A DNA stretch of 64,000 nucleotides. It comes from Lonicera japonica (taxonomy: Eukaryota; Streptophyta; Magnoliopsida; Dipsacales; Caprifoliaceae). The position numbers and the translations under genes were made by a program. Where the stretch lies: NCBI GenBank assembly GCA_021464415.1, contig JAKCWG010000264.1:124001-188000 (forward strand), written 5' to 3'. The first letter of the stretch is position 1, and every line of letters starts with the position of its first letter. The notes beneath the pieces were generated by a model that worked only from the letters and a program-made list of their open reading frames with translations, was not told where the DNA came from and did not search any database. Shown here in pieces: positions 21,009 through 32,753 of this stretch.

Positions 21009-23254
21009 ATCCCCACATGAATGAAAATACTAAAGGGACAAATGGATACAAAAGGACCAACGAAAAAATTGTGCGGACAGACAAATATATAAGAGTGCAA
21101 TAGAAGATTGTATGCATTGGGATAGATGACCGAACATCTTTGAATTTTCCCTAGTGAAAAACTATCATATTTATTGGTGAAATCAGTTGACTAATTTTTG
21201 CTTTGAATAGTCAACCGTTTGTGTAAACCAAGACAATAGGCTTTACACATACAACCTCCTTATAACCATAAATTATGTTTGTTATATTCGTTTTGAACCT
21301 GAACAACTCCTAGTTTCATGAGTGCTTTGAAGAATCTAGCATTTTTGTCGATTCTCATAAAAGCGGCCACTCTTCACACTCACATATATAATTAAGTAAC
21401 TTCTATTAAGAGTATCATGTTGTGCCCCATTTAGAATTTCCAAGATATAGATGTCATTAAAAGCATATATAGCTTATACCTACAACATGCAGGCAGCACT
21501 GAATTATCATATGAATTGTGGAGATAATTATCTCCTCAGTGCTACTGGTGAAAGATACACGAGATTAGATATTTTCTTTGAACATAGATCTTATGATCTC
21601 CGGTCACTAGGTAGGATGTCATCGATCAAGGTAATCTTTCTTTAATAGGCTTATTATCCCATTTTCCTCGATAAACAATTTACTTTCTTACCGGCGGATC
21701 CTTATTATTTATTAGGCCTAATGTTTATTATCGTAATCGAAAAAGAAAGCAAATATTTATGGTATTATGTATATGATGTATATTATATCATGACATACTA
21801 TTTATTTTGGAATATCATCTTTCTATTTTGTGATATCACTCAACTTTTCTCTTGCCTTACTTTTTCATATTACATATGATCGATCTAATACACAATTATA
21901 GTTGATAAAACAACAATTTTATACCATTTTGATCCATGAAAATTTTAATCTTCCTTGTACGAGATTCAATAGTTAATTTTCAATACTTCTACCGTAAGCC
22001 AAGATCGATCAAAGGATAATTATCGGATTTCTTTATACATATACTTAGAACTTATTTCTTAAATTACTCGGAAACCACTACCCATTAATGATTCATTATC
22101 AACTTATATATTCACTGCTAAGAATAAAAGAGTTCATGTACGGCCACTAATATTGTAGGAACCGTTTCCCAATCTTATTGCCAAAGGTCACAAGAAAATT
22201 TATTAAATTTGAACGAAATCCCCTTTGTAGTTCTTTTGATATTCTGATAGAAAAACTATTAAATTTAATACAAGAACATCTCCGGCTTTAAATAGCAGTC
22301 CATGCCTTTGGAGAAATTTATCACAAAATGGATCCATTAATTGGTGCTGAAGATCAAGGCGGTAACTAAACTTACACCGAAGCCAAGATGTTTTCCAGTT
22401 TCTTACTTGTCGAATAACGCGCCACATTGTTCCATGCAGATAAATCAAGGGGCACCCGACTTCAACACCAATTTTAAAGGCCTGCGGTAATTCGCAATGG
22501 TGACAACAATTACATATATATAATTTAAGGGATTATAGTGAGAATGTTATATATAGCAATTTCCTTCTTCTTCACTTTTTGTAAACATGATATATATGGC
22601 ACCAGCAAAGGAGTAATTTTCTCAAGGGAGTGTGCAATTAAATTTATGGAAAAGTAATTAAAATTAAAATTTCTATACTAGTAAAAATTAAACAATGTTC
22701 TACACACAAGACTGCGAGGAAAATGAGTATCAAATATAACATAGACTTGTTGCATGTGTAAATTAAGCAATTCAAAAATTTAATACAACAGAAGACTTTT
22801 GGAAACGAGGAAATGAATTTATATTGTGCAATAGAAATTTAAAGTCCTAACACTATCAACACTGTCAAGATTAAAGTAGTAACAGTGTACGTACCAAATA
22901 CACACATATCATGGATTTAATTCAAACCCGTATGACATGGTTTTAGAAGGTTTGCATTCAATATCTCGTAACAGTAATATTGCAATGTGTCAAACAATCT
23001 TTGATCATTTAAATACATTTTGTCTACAATATAACTTCTTCATGGACCAGATATAACCCATGCATACTTACCGTGCCCAATTTAAAATTACAGATCTATC
23101 ATTACAAACAATTTTTTTCCAGTATTTTATCTGGGTATGCAATATTTGTTGAAACTGTTATTTTTTAATAATCAAATTAATCCTACGAGAAAGTGTAGTA
23201 AGGCTCATTGAACAAAAAATTCCATTTTACATAGAATTAAAATTGTCTTAAGAT

Positions 23255-24730
23255 TGTTGAACAAAATTGGTGTAATGTGATTTTGGTGAAAATAAATTAT
23301 TGATAAATAAAATAACAGAATTATAAAACAAGAGGGTAATTACATATATAAAATGAATGACAAAATTTATAGGATTTTGCAATCGATTGAGGTGTTTGGA
23401 CACTATGTCCTTAAGACAATTTAATTTCGCTCCTGCTACAGTGCAGAGATGGACTCATGGACGCTATCTCTCAAGTTACAACATACGATTGCCCCATACT
23501 AAAATAGCACTCCAATAAGCACGCTTTGGCGAATCGATGATTCTTGCACTCTCGTACTCTCTCATACTAGACTCGAAGAACAAAACAAGTGACTTGAGTA
23601 ATTGAGAGAAATGGGATAATGATTTTTCTTGTTTCAATCAAATAAGGGAGAAAGCTAGGTTTATATAGGATTATATGAATCTTTTCAAAAAATGTATGTC
23701 TCCTACTAAAGGACACTTATTAACCATAAGGGCACGCCTCTTCCAAAAAGACACGTCTGTTGCTAAAGGACATACCCAGTGTTCTCAAAATCATCCCTTT
23801 AGACCAATTTATCGGCAATTAATCAGTGATCGGCTATGCCCCGATACGATTATGCATGATCGGCTAAAAGAATCGGCCAGGGAAAAAATCGGTAATTTAT
23901 GGGATTTTATCGCCTATTTATCCCGATAAACGATAGTTTGTGATAAATTGAAGTTGCAGGTAATTGATTTGGGGAAGAAATTAGGGTTTAGGTTTACAGA
24001 TTTGGGGGAAAATAGGGATTTGTTAAAGAATGAAGACAAAGAAGAAGAAGAAGAATTAGGGGTTTTGTTCATTTTTTTGAATCGAAGTACTAACCATCAC
24101 CGGTGAGATCAATTGCTCTAAAAAATTGGCTTTAATCCGCCATTTGTACGAAGAGAGAGAGAGAGATATTTACAAAGTTTGAAGATCAAAAAACATGGAG
24201 CACATGTTTTCCTTGATCCAAAAACATGGGAAGAGAGAAATTTCTGGAGAGAGAAATGAATGAAGAGTCGAAAACGAAGAGAGCGGGGGAACGAAGAGAT
24301 AGAGAGAGAAAGAGGGGAACGAAGATAGACTGACTAACTGAGAGCACGATGTGATTTTTTCCTTTATTATTTAATTTTAATAAATTACCTAACACCCCCT
24401 TAATTATTTTCATTTACCACTTTACAACTTAATCTATTAATGTCCATTTTGCTACGCCTACTATTATGTTTTATTTAGCATATTGTATTATTGTTATATA
24501 ATATATTATTTAAAAGATTATTTATATGGTGAACAGTGCATCTCTGATTTTTTCCTATTGATCCCCGATAGAATGAAAAATCGATCCCCACTTATCACCT
24601 TGTCGATCGATTTCTGATTCACGATTTTTAAAACATTGGACATACCCATTCAAAATGAAAAGTATCCATTAAAATAAAATTATTTCACTCATATTATTAA
24701 ATTATTAATATTTAATTAATAATTCCAACA
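23255..24730 (-). repeat. 5' LTR of the non-coding element, interrupted
   Basis: Matches 20455-21008 along its length except for small indels and the 859-bp insertion at 23779-24637. Confidence 0.7.
23779..24637. mobile_element. 859-bp insertion with 11-bp duplication, MULE-type
   Basis: GGACATACCCA at 23768-23778 is repeated at 24638-24648. The other LTR has a single AGACATACCCA, which is an internal empty-site control. The ends are weak inverted repeats (GTGTTCTCAAAATC and ATGTTTTAAAAATC). The interior has CGGC/GATCGG words and an AG-rich stretch but no clear gene. The duplication length points to Mutator-type transposition. Confidence 0.82.
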
Positions 24731-26537
24731 ATTTATATATACACACACATATATAGAGTAGCGAGATGGTAAATACTTTCCAGCATAGGCTATGGCTGGT
24801 ACATCTCTAAATTTGTAAATTTTTGATGTATTTAGGGGCAATGATCCGTCAAATAGTTTTATATTAATTATAAAAACGATGATTAATATGATAAGTACTT
24901 GATATTCATATTAATTTATGGCAAATAGGATACAACTGTACTGTCCGGCATGATAAAACTTGTTGGTCGGATTTCAACCTTAGAGGGGGGTGAATGGGGT
25001 TTTTAAAAACTAAATGCGGAATTAAAAAGTTTTCTAAAAATGTTTAAGTAATCCAACTAAGGTAAACAAATATATCAATGAAAACAAACAAGTCAATTAA
25101 CCAATCCCAAGATCAAGCAATAATATAGCAAAATAATAAATAGCTTGAGTTAGAAAGACTAAACCGATTAAGCCAATGATGTTTTGTTCTCGCGGTTCAA
25201 TTTTCTAAACCATACGTCCGCGATCGGATAGTACCTCCGAGAATTTTCACTAAAATCGATTTTCTTTCGGGTGAAAATTAAATTGCTACAAGTGTTGTTT
25301 TCTCACTACACTCCATAAGTATTGCTCTACCACAATACTCACACAAGAAACACTCTTGGTAACTTGTGAAATTTACCTCTTACAACACTCAACAAGAATT
25401 TACCTTTTTGTTATCTTATGAGATTAACCTCTCACAAATGAATATTTTTAATTGTTTGGTGATACACACCAATGAACAATAACTCTCTCAAGTGTTTAAT
25501 AGATACAATTTGAATCTCACACTAGAGTTATCTTGTTTGATTAAGATTTATAACTCAATGAATGAATGATTGATCAAAAAAAATCTTGAATCTTTGAATG
25601 ATGAAGATAGATAAAGAATATGTTTCTGTAGTGATTCAAGCTTACCAAAATGTGTCTTAGATGTCCAATATATAGTCCCAAATATGATATAGCCATTTGA
25701 GAGAGTTAGTACAAGTTTGGTGCAAAAAATGGTAAAAAATCAGAGGTCTAACAACTACATTCTGAGGCATCAGTCAACTGAGCACAATTCATTAGTCGAC
25801 TGAGTCACAATCCATCAGTCGATTGGTGGGTGATGTACGTCCATTAAGCTAAAATCCCAATTTTTACACTTTTATAATTTGGCTCTAAAATTAATTTTGA
25901 TGCTTTGCAGATGTTAAAACCATATACCTAAGACACCTATTTTTGGAAAAACTCAAAATATGATCATTTGAATTTAATATAAATTTATTTTAAAACCGAT
26001 TTTCGTAAGAATGATGATTTGAAATAATTTTGATTCAAACTTGTTTTCAATCAATGAATGATGCATGTTCATGTTTGAGCTATATAAATAATAAATTAAG
26101 AAACTTTACATTAATCTTAACCACTCACTTAATTACCAAATAGTTGAATCTTTGAATGCTTCGTTTTATTTCTTCAAATTTATCTTCACTTACAACTCTT
26201 ACCTTAAAGCTTTTGCATATGATCCTTAATCTTTGTACTTCATGAGATGCATTGATAGCATGTGTGTGATAAGATTGATACCCTTGATTTGTCCAATGCT
26301 ATGTTGACTTGATCGAATATGGAATGAATGATCCTTGTCATGCGACATGTTTTTCTTGATTTTTCAAGTGAATAAACTATAAGCTTAAATCAAGAAACAT
26401 GTTAAATTACACATTATTGATTTATTATTATTATCAAAATAAGATTAAAACTTTTAGGTCAACAAAACTAACAAAAAATAATAATTGGATAAAATACAAT
26501 TACGTGAAAAATATTAAAATCGAAGATGTGTACGACT
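24731..26537. other. Repeat-like DNA without a gene
   Basis: Contains AACCTTAGAGGGGGGTGAAT near 24980, a phrase I associate with dispersed plant repeats. Three imperfect CAGTCGACTGAG-type units lie at about 25770-25830. A hairpin lies at about 26346-26402 (CATGTTTTTCTTGATTT and its partner). Confidence 0.4.
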
Positions 26538-26699
26538 GTATGTGTAACGACCCGATCCCACCTCAGTACGATATTGTCCGCTTTGGGTAGCGTCCAGCCG
26601 GGCCTCAACCCCGGAACGTCTACCCTCACGGCTTTGTTTTTGGGAGCTCACGACCAGCTTCCCAGGGGGTCACCCATCCTGGGATTGCTTTGGCCCAAG

Positions 26700-29620
26700 T
26701 GATTAAGCCAAAATATTGCATTTTTATACATGTTTAGGTGGCTTAATATGCATGAATTTGATTTTAATTATCCTAAATTGATAAGAATTGAGCTTTAATC
26801 ATGAAATAGGATAATATGTTTGTTTCTAGTGCATTTTAGCCTTTTTTACAGGTTAAAAATAAACAAGAATGAATCCAGAAGCAAATTCTCCAAAAAGTGA
26901 GTTATTGCCGGTCAAAATTCGGAGCTGAATTAAGTTCAAGAAGTGAACCGAAAGCAATTCCGAAGCTCAAGCATGAAGGGAGTAGATGTAAGAGACTAAG
27001 AGAAGCCAAAAAATCATCCCAAGTGAAGAAAAAGTCATTTAAATCAATTCGAAAAAATTTCGGTTGAAGAAGAGATCCACCGCGCGCAACACCTCTGTTC
27101 CAGCGATTTCTGGTATTTATCCGTGCAGAATTTGAAGAAAACTCCAGAGACAAAAGTTGTATATCTCTGAGTTAGCTACGCGTGGGCGAAAACTTTGCAT
27201 CAATCGTAGTTCGGAACGCAAAGTTATGGCCGAAATACGAACAGTGCGCTGGAGGAGCAGATTTTAGCGCGAATGAATAAAAGAATTGAAAGTGCAAGAA
27301 TATATCGAAAGTGGGCCTAGCCCAGATGGTTTGTGTGAGATGTTCTTTTCTTGTGGTCTTGGGTTCATGTCCTATTCACTGCAATATATTTTTGGTCAAT
27401 TTTCAAGCCCCAAAATGGGCCAAACCCATGACCCATTAACACACCTAATTAAATTAGGTTTGTAAAATTACATATATATATAAATCATCATTGGTCAATT
27501 TTCAAGCCCCAAAATGGGCCAAACCCATGACCCATTAACACACCTAATTAAATTAAGTTTGTAAAATTACATATATATAAATCATCATCATCACACAGCC
27601 ATTAACACACCTAATTAAATTAGGTTTGTAAAATTACATATATATAAATCATCATTGGTCAATTTTCAAGCCCCAAAATGGGCCAAACCCATGACCCATT
27701 AACACACCTAATTAAATTAGGTTTGTAAAATTACATATATATAAATCATCATCATCACACAGCCATTAACACACCTAATTAAATTAGGTTTGTAAAATTA
27801 CATATATATAAATCATCATTGGTCAATTTTCAAGCCCCAAAATGGGCCATACCCATGACCCATTAACACACCTAATTAAATTAGGTTTGTAAAATTACAT
27901 ATATATAAATCATCATCATCACACAGCCATTAACACACCTAATTAAATTAGGTTTGTAAAATTACATATATATAAATCATCATTGGTCAATTTTCAAGCC
28001 CCAAAATGGGCCAAACCCATGACCCATTAACACACCTAATTAAATTAGGTTTGTAAAATTACATATATATAAATCATCATCATCACACAGCAGCAGCAGC
28101 CATCATCACGCAGCAGTAGAGCCGAGCAGCAGCAAAAATAACACACAGCCGTGTGTTCTTTCTTTCTCTTCTTCTCCATTCTCTCTCTCTCTCTCTCCAT
28201 TATTTCTTCTTTCTTTCTTTGTTTAATTTTTCTTTTACAACATTAAAGTTTCGTTTGTGTTGCTTCCATTATTTTTCTTTGGTATTAATTCGTAGTTGAA
28301 GATGAAGGATTTTAGTACAATTATTGGAGATTAATTTCAGAATTTAATTATTGGTCTACACGCGTACCTCAATTTCAGGTTCTTAATTTATTTACTGCTT
28401 TGTTAATTCTTGTTATAAATTTTGCTTGCTTATGATTTTAATTGCTTTTTAATTTATAAATTTATATACGCTGTTTTATTTAATTAATTTATTGAGCATG
28501 AATTTATTAGATATGTTTGGCTAGTTCGTTAGTTAGGGGTCCGTAAGGAACGAGTATGCCGACGCGGTAATTTTTAGGACCCAAATTCAATTCTAATTAA
28601 TTTTTCATTGGTTAATAGGTCATTATAAATCTGATTTTTATTAAATTATTATCCTAGTATGCTAATAACATATTTTTATAATAAATTTAATAAAATATTT
28701 TCGACAAAAGAACCAAACTAGTTTGAATCATTATTTTTGCGCTAAACCCTAACTAGTTAACTTAGAGAGCGGTCTATACTCTCTAAATTAATTGGTTATG
28801 TATTTTTTTAGATTTCAAACTTAAGTGCGCTGTTTTCGGTAGTATTTTTAATCCTTACTTTTTGATACCGAAATTGTCAATTTTGTGTTTCCACCGCCCG
28901 TTTTAGTTCAAATTTGATTTTAATCATGTTTTAACCTATTTGAATTAAATTGTGGCTTTTACTTAATATTTCTAAACTCATTTTTAATAAAAGGTTTTGT
29001 AGTGTCAAGCACTACTCCACTTTAATAAACAAGTGTTTTTGATAAAATTAAGTAATGCGAATTGATTCCATAATTAGTATTGGTATGTATAGTTCATGTC
29101 ACGCATGAATTGTTGCGAAAAATATGAGTTTATGAGATCATTTAGCTTGTGAAAAGTACGCTGATTTTTAAAGAAAAATTAATTAGAAAAGAATTCTCGG
29201 TCCACCGAATTGCCCGTTGTGTTACCCGAAACTTATGGATACCCCTAACGCTTTTTATTCTTAATTTTAATTAAAGTTTTTCACGCATTTAATTAATTTA
29301 GCACGTTGTTTTTATTATTTATTTAATTTAGCTTTATTCCATTTTTTTTTATGTTAATTTAGTTTCCGTTAGCACAGTAATGTTTCGCTACCTTTAGGAT
29401 TAGTTTTAGTTGCATGGTTTATTTATTTATATTGCCCTTAGTTAGTTTAGTTATTGATTCTCATTTCATTTATCTTCATATTTCATCTTTTTTTTATTTT
29501 TCTCTTCTTCATCTTGAAAGAAATTTTCCTAAGTCAAAGAACTACCCTCCTCCTCGTGGATCGACCTCGGACTTACCGAGTAATTATTACTTGACCGACC
29601 ACCTGCATTAGGTGTAGTCA
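26700..29620. mobile_element. 2.9-kb solo LTR inserted in the Cassandra 5S region
   Basis: Starts TGATTAAGCC, ends GGTGTAGTCA, and is flanked by the 5-bp duplication CCAAG (26695-26699 and 29621-29625). No internal coding region, no second LTR. The size and the closing sequence (GGATCGACCTCGGACTTACC) recall the large LTRs of Tat-lineage Ty3/gypsy elements; this family placement is inference. Holds a tandem array at 27392-28080. Confidence 0.78.
27392..28080. repeat. Higher-order 164-bp tandem array
   Basis: Segment A (about 97 bp, TTGGTCAATTTTCAAGCCCC onward) and segment B (about 67 bp, TCATCACACAGCC onward) share their last 50-55 bp. A starts at 27392, 27491, 27655, 27819 and 27983, giving one lone A, then three A+B units of exactly 164 bp, then a final A. 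Copies are almost identical, so expansion was recent. Confidence 0.93.
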
Positions 29621-29769
29621 CCAAGCACGCTTAACTTTAGAGTTCTCACGGGGTCCGAAGCCAGTGAGCCTCCCAAAAGGCCTTGTACTTAATTAGCGAC
29701 CATATCTTACTTATATGGGTCTCTAAGGATCCCCCATCTTCCGATGTGGGATGCCCCCTTTGAGCTACC

Positions 29770-30092
29770 GTACGATATTGTCCGCTTTGGGTAGCGTCCA
29801 GCCGGGCCTCAGCCCCGGAATGTCTACCCTCACGGCTTTGTTTTTGGGAGCTCACGACCTGCTTTTCAGGGGGTCACCCATCCTGAGATTGCTTTGGCCC
29901 AAGCACGCTTAACTTCGGAGTTCTCACGAGATCCGAAGCCAGTGAGCCTCCCAAAAGGCCTCGTACTTAATTAGCGACCATATCTTACTTATATGGGTCT
30001 CCAAGGATCCCCCATCTTCCGATGTGGGATGCCCCCTTTGAACTACCTTTCCTCCACCCAAGGGAGTACTCTATCACTCGCAGGGCGTCACA
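29770..30092 (-). repeat. Second Cassandra LTR copy with intact 5S-like promoter region
   Basis: Uninterrupted copy. The 5S-like box region spans roughly 29860-29950 in minus sense. It is not a 5S gene: only the promoter-containing part resembles 5S rRNA and the rest is LTR. Confidence 0.85.
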
Positions 30093-30097
30093 GTATG

Positions 30098-30818
30098 TTA
30101 CCTAGCTAGGAATGACAACGGATTAGGTCTCCTAAAAATGAAACACTGTCCATCTAAAACTATAACCATCATCACCTGAGACAAGTCTTACTTATAGATT
30201 TGAACCTGAATTTGCATCGACCTTTTATAATGTATTAATGTTATGATTGTATTTAAAAGAAAAATATATTATATTCAAGGCAAGTCAGACTTTGGTACAA
30301 AAAAAATCCTGCCCCTAATATTAAAAATCCTCGATCAAAATATTTTACTATTTTTAATTTTATCACATTATCTTCTAATTAATTATTGTGTAATATTTCC
30401 AATGATTAAAGAGTTAGAAATATGGTAGTCATGCCATTATACTTCTAATGTTTATAAGTTTTCTTGAAATTCTTTTATACATAATTTAATAATCACAATG
30501 AAACTGTTTTGTAACTCTTGATGAACATATTTCAAATATATAAATTTTATTAATGTTGGATTTGTGGATTTAAGGTTATGGCATTTTAGTGTTTTTTAAA
30601 TATTTGATGAGAGAGAATTGAAGTGCTAGGGATGTAAGTTATCTTTGTGTATATGTTTAGTGTGTGAATAAATGTTGTGTTGATTTGACATCTTATTGTG
30701 ACTATAAAAATGACTTAATTGTCTAGAAGTGTTAACACCGTTAATTAAGAATTAATATAGGACATTGAATTGATTTATTATTTTATTCCAAAAAATCATT
30801 GTCTTATAATATATATAA
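30098..30818. other. AT-rich intergenic, no gene seen
   Basis: No recognisable feature. Confidence 0.4.
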
Positions 30819-30845
30819 CTAGGTATTGCTCATGCCAAAGGCACT
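30819..30845 (-). other. Helitron-like 3' terminus
   Basis: In minus sense, a hairpin GTGCC-TTT-GGCAT is followed by a short spacer and CTAG, then T. This is the layout of plant Helitron 3' ends. Confidence 0.5.
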
Positions 30846-30933
30846 GTGGTGCAACTCGTAGTAACTAGTAACGGAACATTTGTGGTGTAACTTACTATAA
30901 TATGTATACACACACTAGAGTGAATACTCTATA

Positions 30934-32170
30934 TCTATATTACAAAACACCATCTTTTCTCCAAAAAGTATAATGGTTAAAAATATATATGTTATAGTGT
31001 GCAATAGTTCTGTACTCTTAGATGACTTTTATACACACATTAAAATGTCACACTAGAGTTAAAACATTCACACCAATAATATACAATCAATAAACTCTCA
31101 CACACCAATAATTTTGTCTAAATTAAAATTTTCATAACTTAAAATAAAAAATTCAATACTTAAAATTTACTAATCAAGATAAATTAAATAAGATCCATCA
31201 TGACTATAGAATTATGTAAAAAAATCAAGAAAAATTTTGACTAACATTTAAGAATGTACTTTATGTGTTTGTACGTTATTGGTCATCTCAATCATACTGA
31301 CAGACTTGGTTGTATTATTTTCACATTTGGCTTTGAATTTAATTTGTTAAAAATTGTTTTGCCGAGATAATGATTAAAGATTCTTTAAAAAAATAAAAAC
31401 AAGTTGATCCAATCCAATATATTTTTAGTTTTTTTCCAACATGAAGATATATTGAACATATGTTTTAGTTGTTCAATCTATATTACAATTATCATTTTGT
31501 AACAAAACTTTCTCCAAAAAGTATAAAATATACATGTTATGGTGTGCATTAGTTTTACACCATTGGATGAGTTTTATACACACATCAAGATGTCACATAA
31601 AAGTTAAAACAAAACACAATAAACTCTCACACACCAATAATTTTGTCTATTAAAAATGTCATAACATAAAATAAAAAATTCAAAGTTTAATATTTAAAAT
31701 CAACTAATTAAGATCAATTAAATAAGATCCATCATGACTATAGAATTTTGTAAAAAAAATAAAATTATTAAGTAACATTTAAGGACGTAATCTATGTGTT
31801 TATATACTATTGGTCATATCAATCATACTGACAAACATGATTGGATTATTTTCACATCTAGCCTTGAGTTTAATTTATTAAAAAAATATTTTGCCGAGAT
31901 CAAAATAAGATCAAAAATTATGATTTAAATATTCTTTAAAAAATTAAAAACAAGTCGGTCTAATCCAATCTACTTTTATTTTTTTTAGCATGACAATATA
32001 TTGAACATACATTTTGGTTGTTCAAAACGTTAGACTAGTATAGACAACGTATTCAAAATAGACTGGTTGATGTTTGTCGATTTAAATACATCATGCATTA
32101 CTCTTTTTTATCTTATTATCGAATTTTATTTATTTCATCGTGCCAGATGGCACGGATATATCCAAGTTAG
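30934..32170 (+). mobile_element. Helitron-like element with partly tandem body
   Basis: Two diverged direct copies start A|TCTATATTAC at 30934 and 31477. They align for about 500-540 bp (for example CTCACACACCAATAATTTTG and AAATAAGATCCATCATGACT). Only the second has the 3' part, ending in the hairpin CGTGCC-AGAT-GGCACG (32139-32154), a short spacer and TTAG|T (CTAG with one change). No Rep/helicase, so non-autonomous. Confidence 0.6.
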
Positions 32171-32365
32171 TTAAAAAATCAAAATAAATAGTTTCAATTT
32201 AAAAAAAATCTCAAATTGAACGATTGGTCCTTTTAACATTATATAAACATAACTAAAATGTTAAATTACCGGCTCGAAACCTAAAAATGTGTTAATTTAG
32301 ATAAGCACCCATCATAACCTATGATAGAAAGTACCTAGCATCCTACTACTCTATCTATATATACA

Positions 32366-32753
32366 GGGAGGTGTTATTTACACCCCACAAGTATGTCACA
32401 AACACTCTCTCTAAAATTTAACTAAAAACATATTTTAACACATCTTTTGTTCATTGCAAACACCCACTTCCATTACTTCATGCTAGGCGGGTACTTAGCA
32501 ACACCATCTTACCATTTCAGCCATGTTTATGTTAGTACACTAATCTCTCATGATACGAGCCTTATTTGAAAAACACTCAAGTACTCTATTGCTGATGTTA
32601 GGCAAGGTTTTGCCAACAAACTCTCCTCATGTGGGCCGAGTGTATGTGGTTGCACTCACCTCTTATTAGATGGGCCTTAGGGATGTGCTAGTGATGATAA
32701 ATTTACTATAAAGTGGTGTTTGTGACAAATATGAAGGTATAATAACACCACCC
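32366..32753. mobile_element. 388-bp TIR element (MITE)
   Basis: Ends GGGAGGTGTTATTTACAC and, from the right, GGGTGGTGTTATTATACC, followed by a second matching block (TGTCACAAACAC). The flanks are TATATATACA and TATATATATCA, a near-duplication in AT-rich DNA. The ends resemble those of the foldback element at 10988-12435. Confidence 0.75.

Larger units (their letters stand above)
20455..24730 (-). mobile_element. Non-coding LTR retroelement (LARD/TRIM-like)
   Basis: Two direct repeats with TGTTG...CCAACA ends bracket 2.25 kb without recognisable coding sequence. In minus sense a purine tract (CATGTGGGGAT) abuts the left repeat, so the left copy is the 3' LTR. No tRNA primer site is visible beside the right copy, and the flanks lack a matching target duplication, so the internal part or one end may be rearranged. 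Open frames inside (21451-21645, 22203-22448) have no recognised domain. Confidence 0.62.
26543..30092 (-). mobile_element. Cassandra-like TRIM (two LTR copies, no internal domain), with a nested LTR
   Basis: Ends TGTAACGACCC and GGGCGTCACA, flanked by a perfect GTATG duplication (26538-26542 and 30093-30097). The minus strand carries 5S rRNA-like sequence, including the pol III A-box part (CCGAAGTTAAGCGTGCTTGG) and C-box part (GGATGGGTGACCCCCTG). The first copy (26543-26699 plus 29621-29769) lacks its last 45 bp or so. The second (29770-30092) lacks the first 23 bp. The short internal domain is gone, as after a deletion between the LTRs. Confidence 0.88.

Noticed and set aside
22203..22448. 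Coding gene inside the non-coding LTR element
   Set aside because: 81 codons with no domain I recognise; left as unassigned interior.
27392..28080. CRISPR array
   Set aside because: The units are contiguous tandem repeats in plant DNA, with no unique spacers.
26543..30092. 5S rRNA genes
   Set aside because: Only the internal-promoter part resembles 5S rRNA; it lies in LTR sequence bounded by a GTATG duplication, so it is a Cassandra-type repeat.
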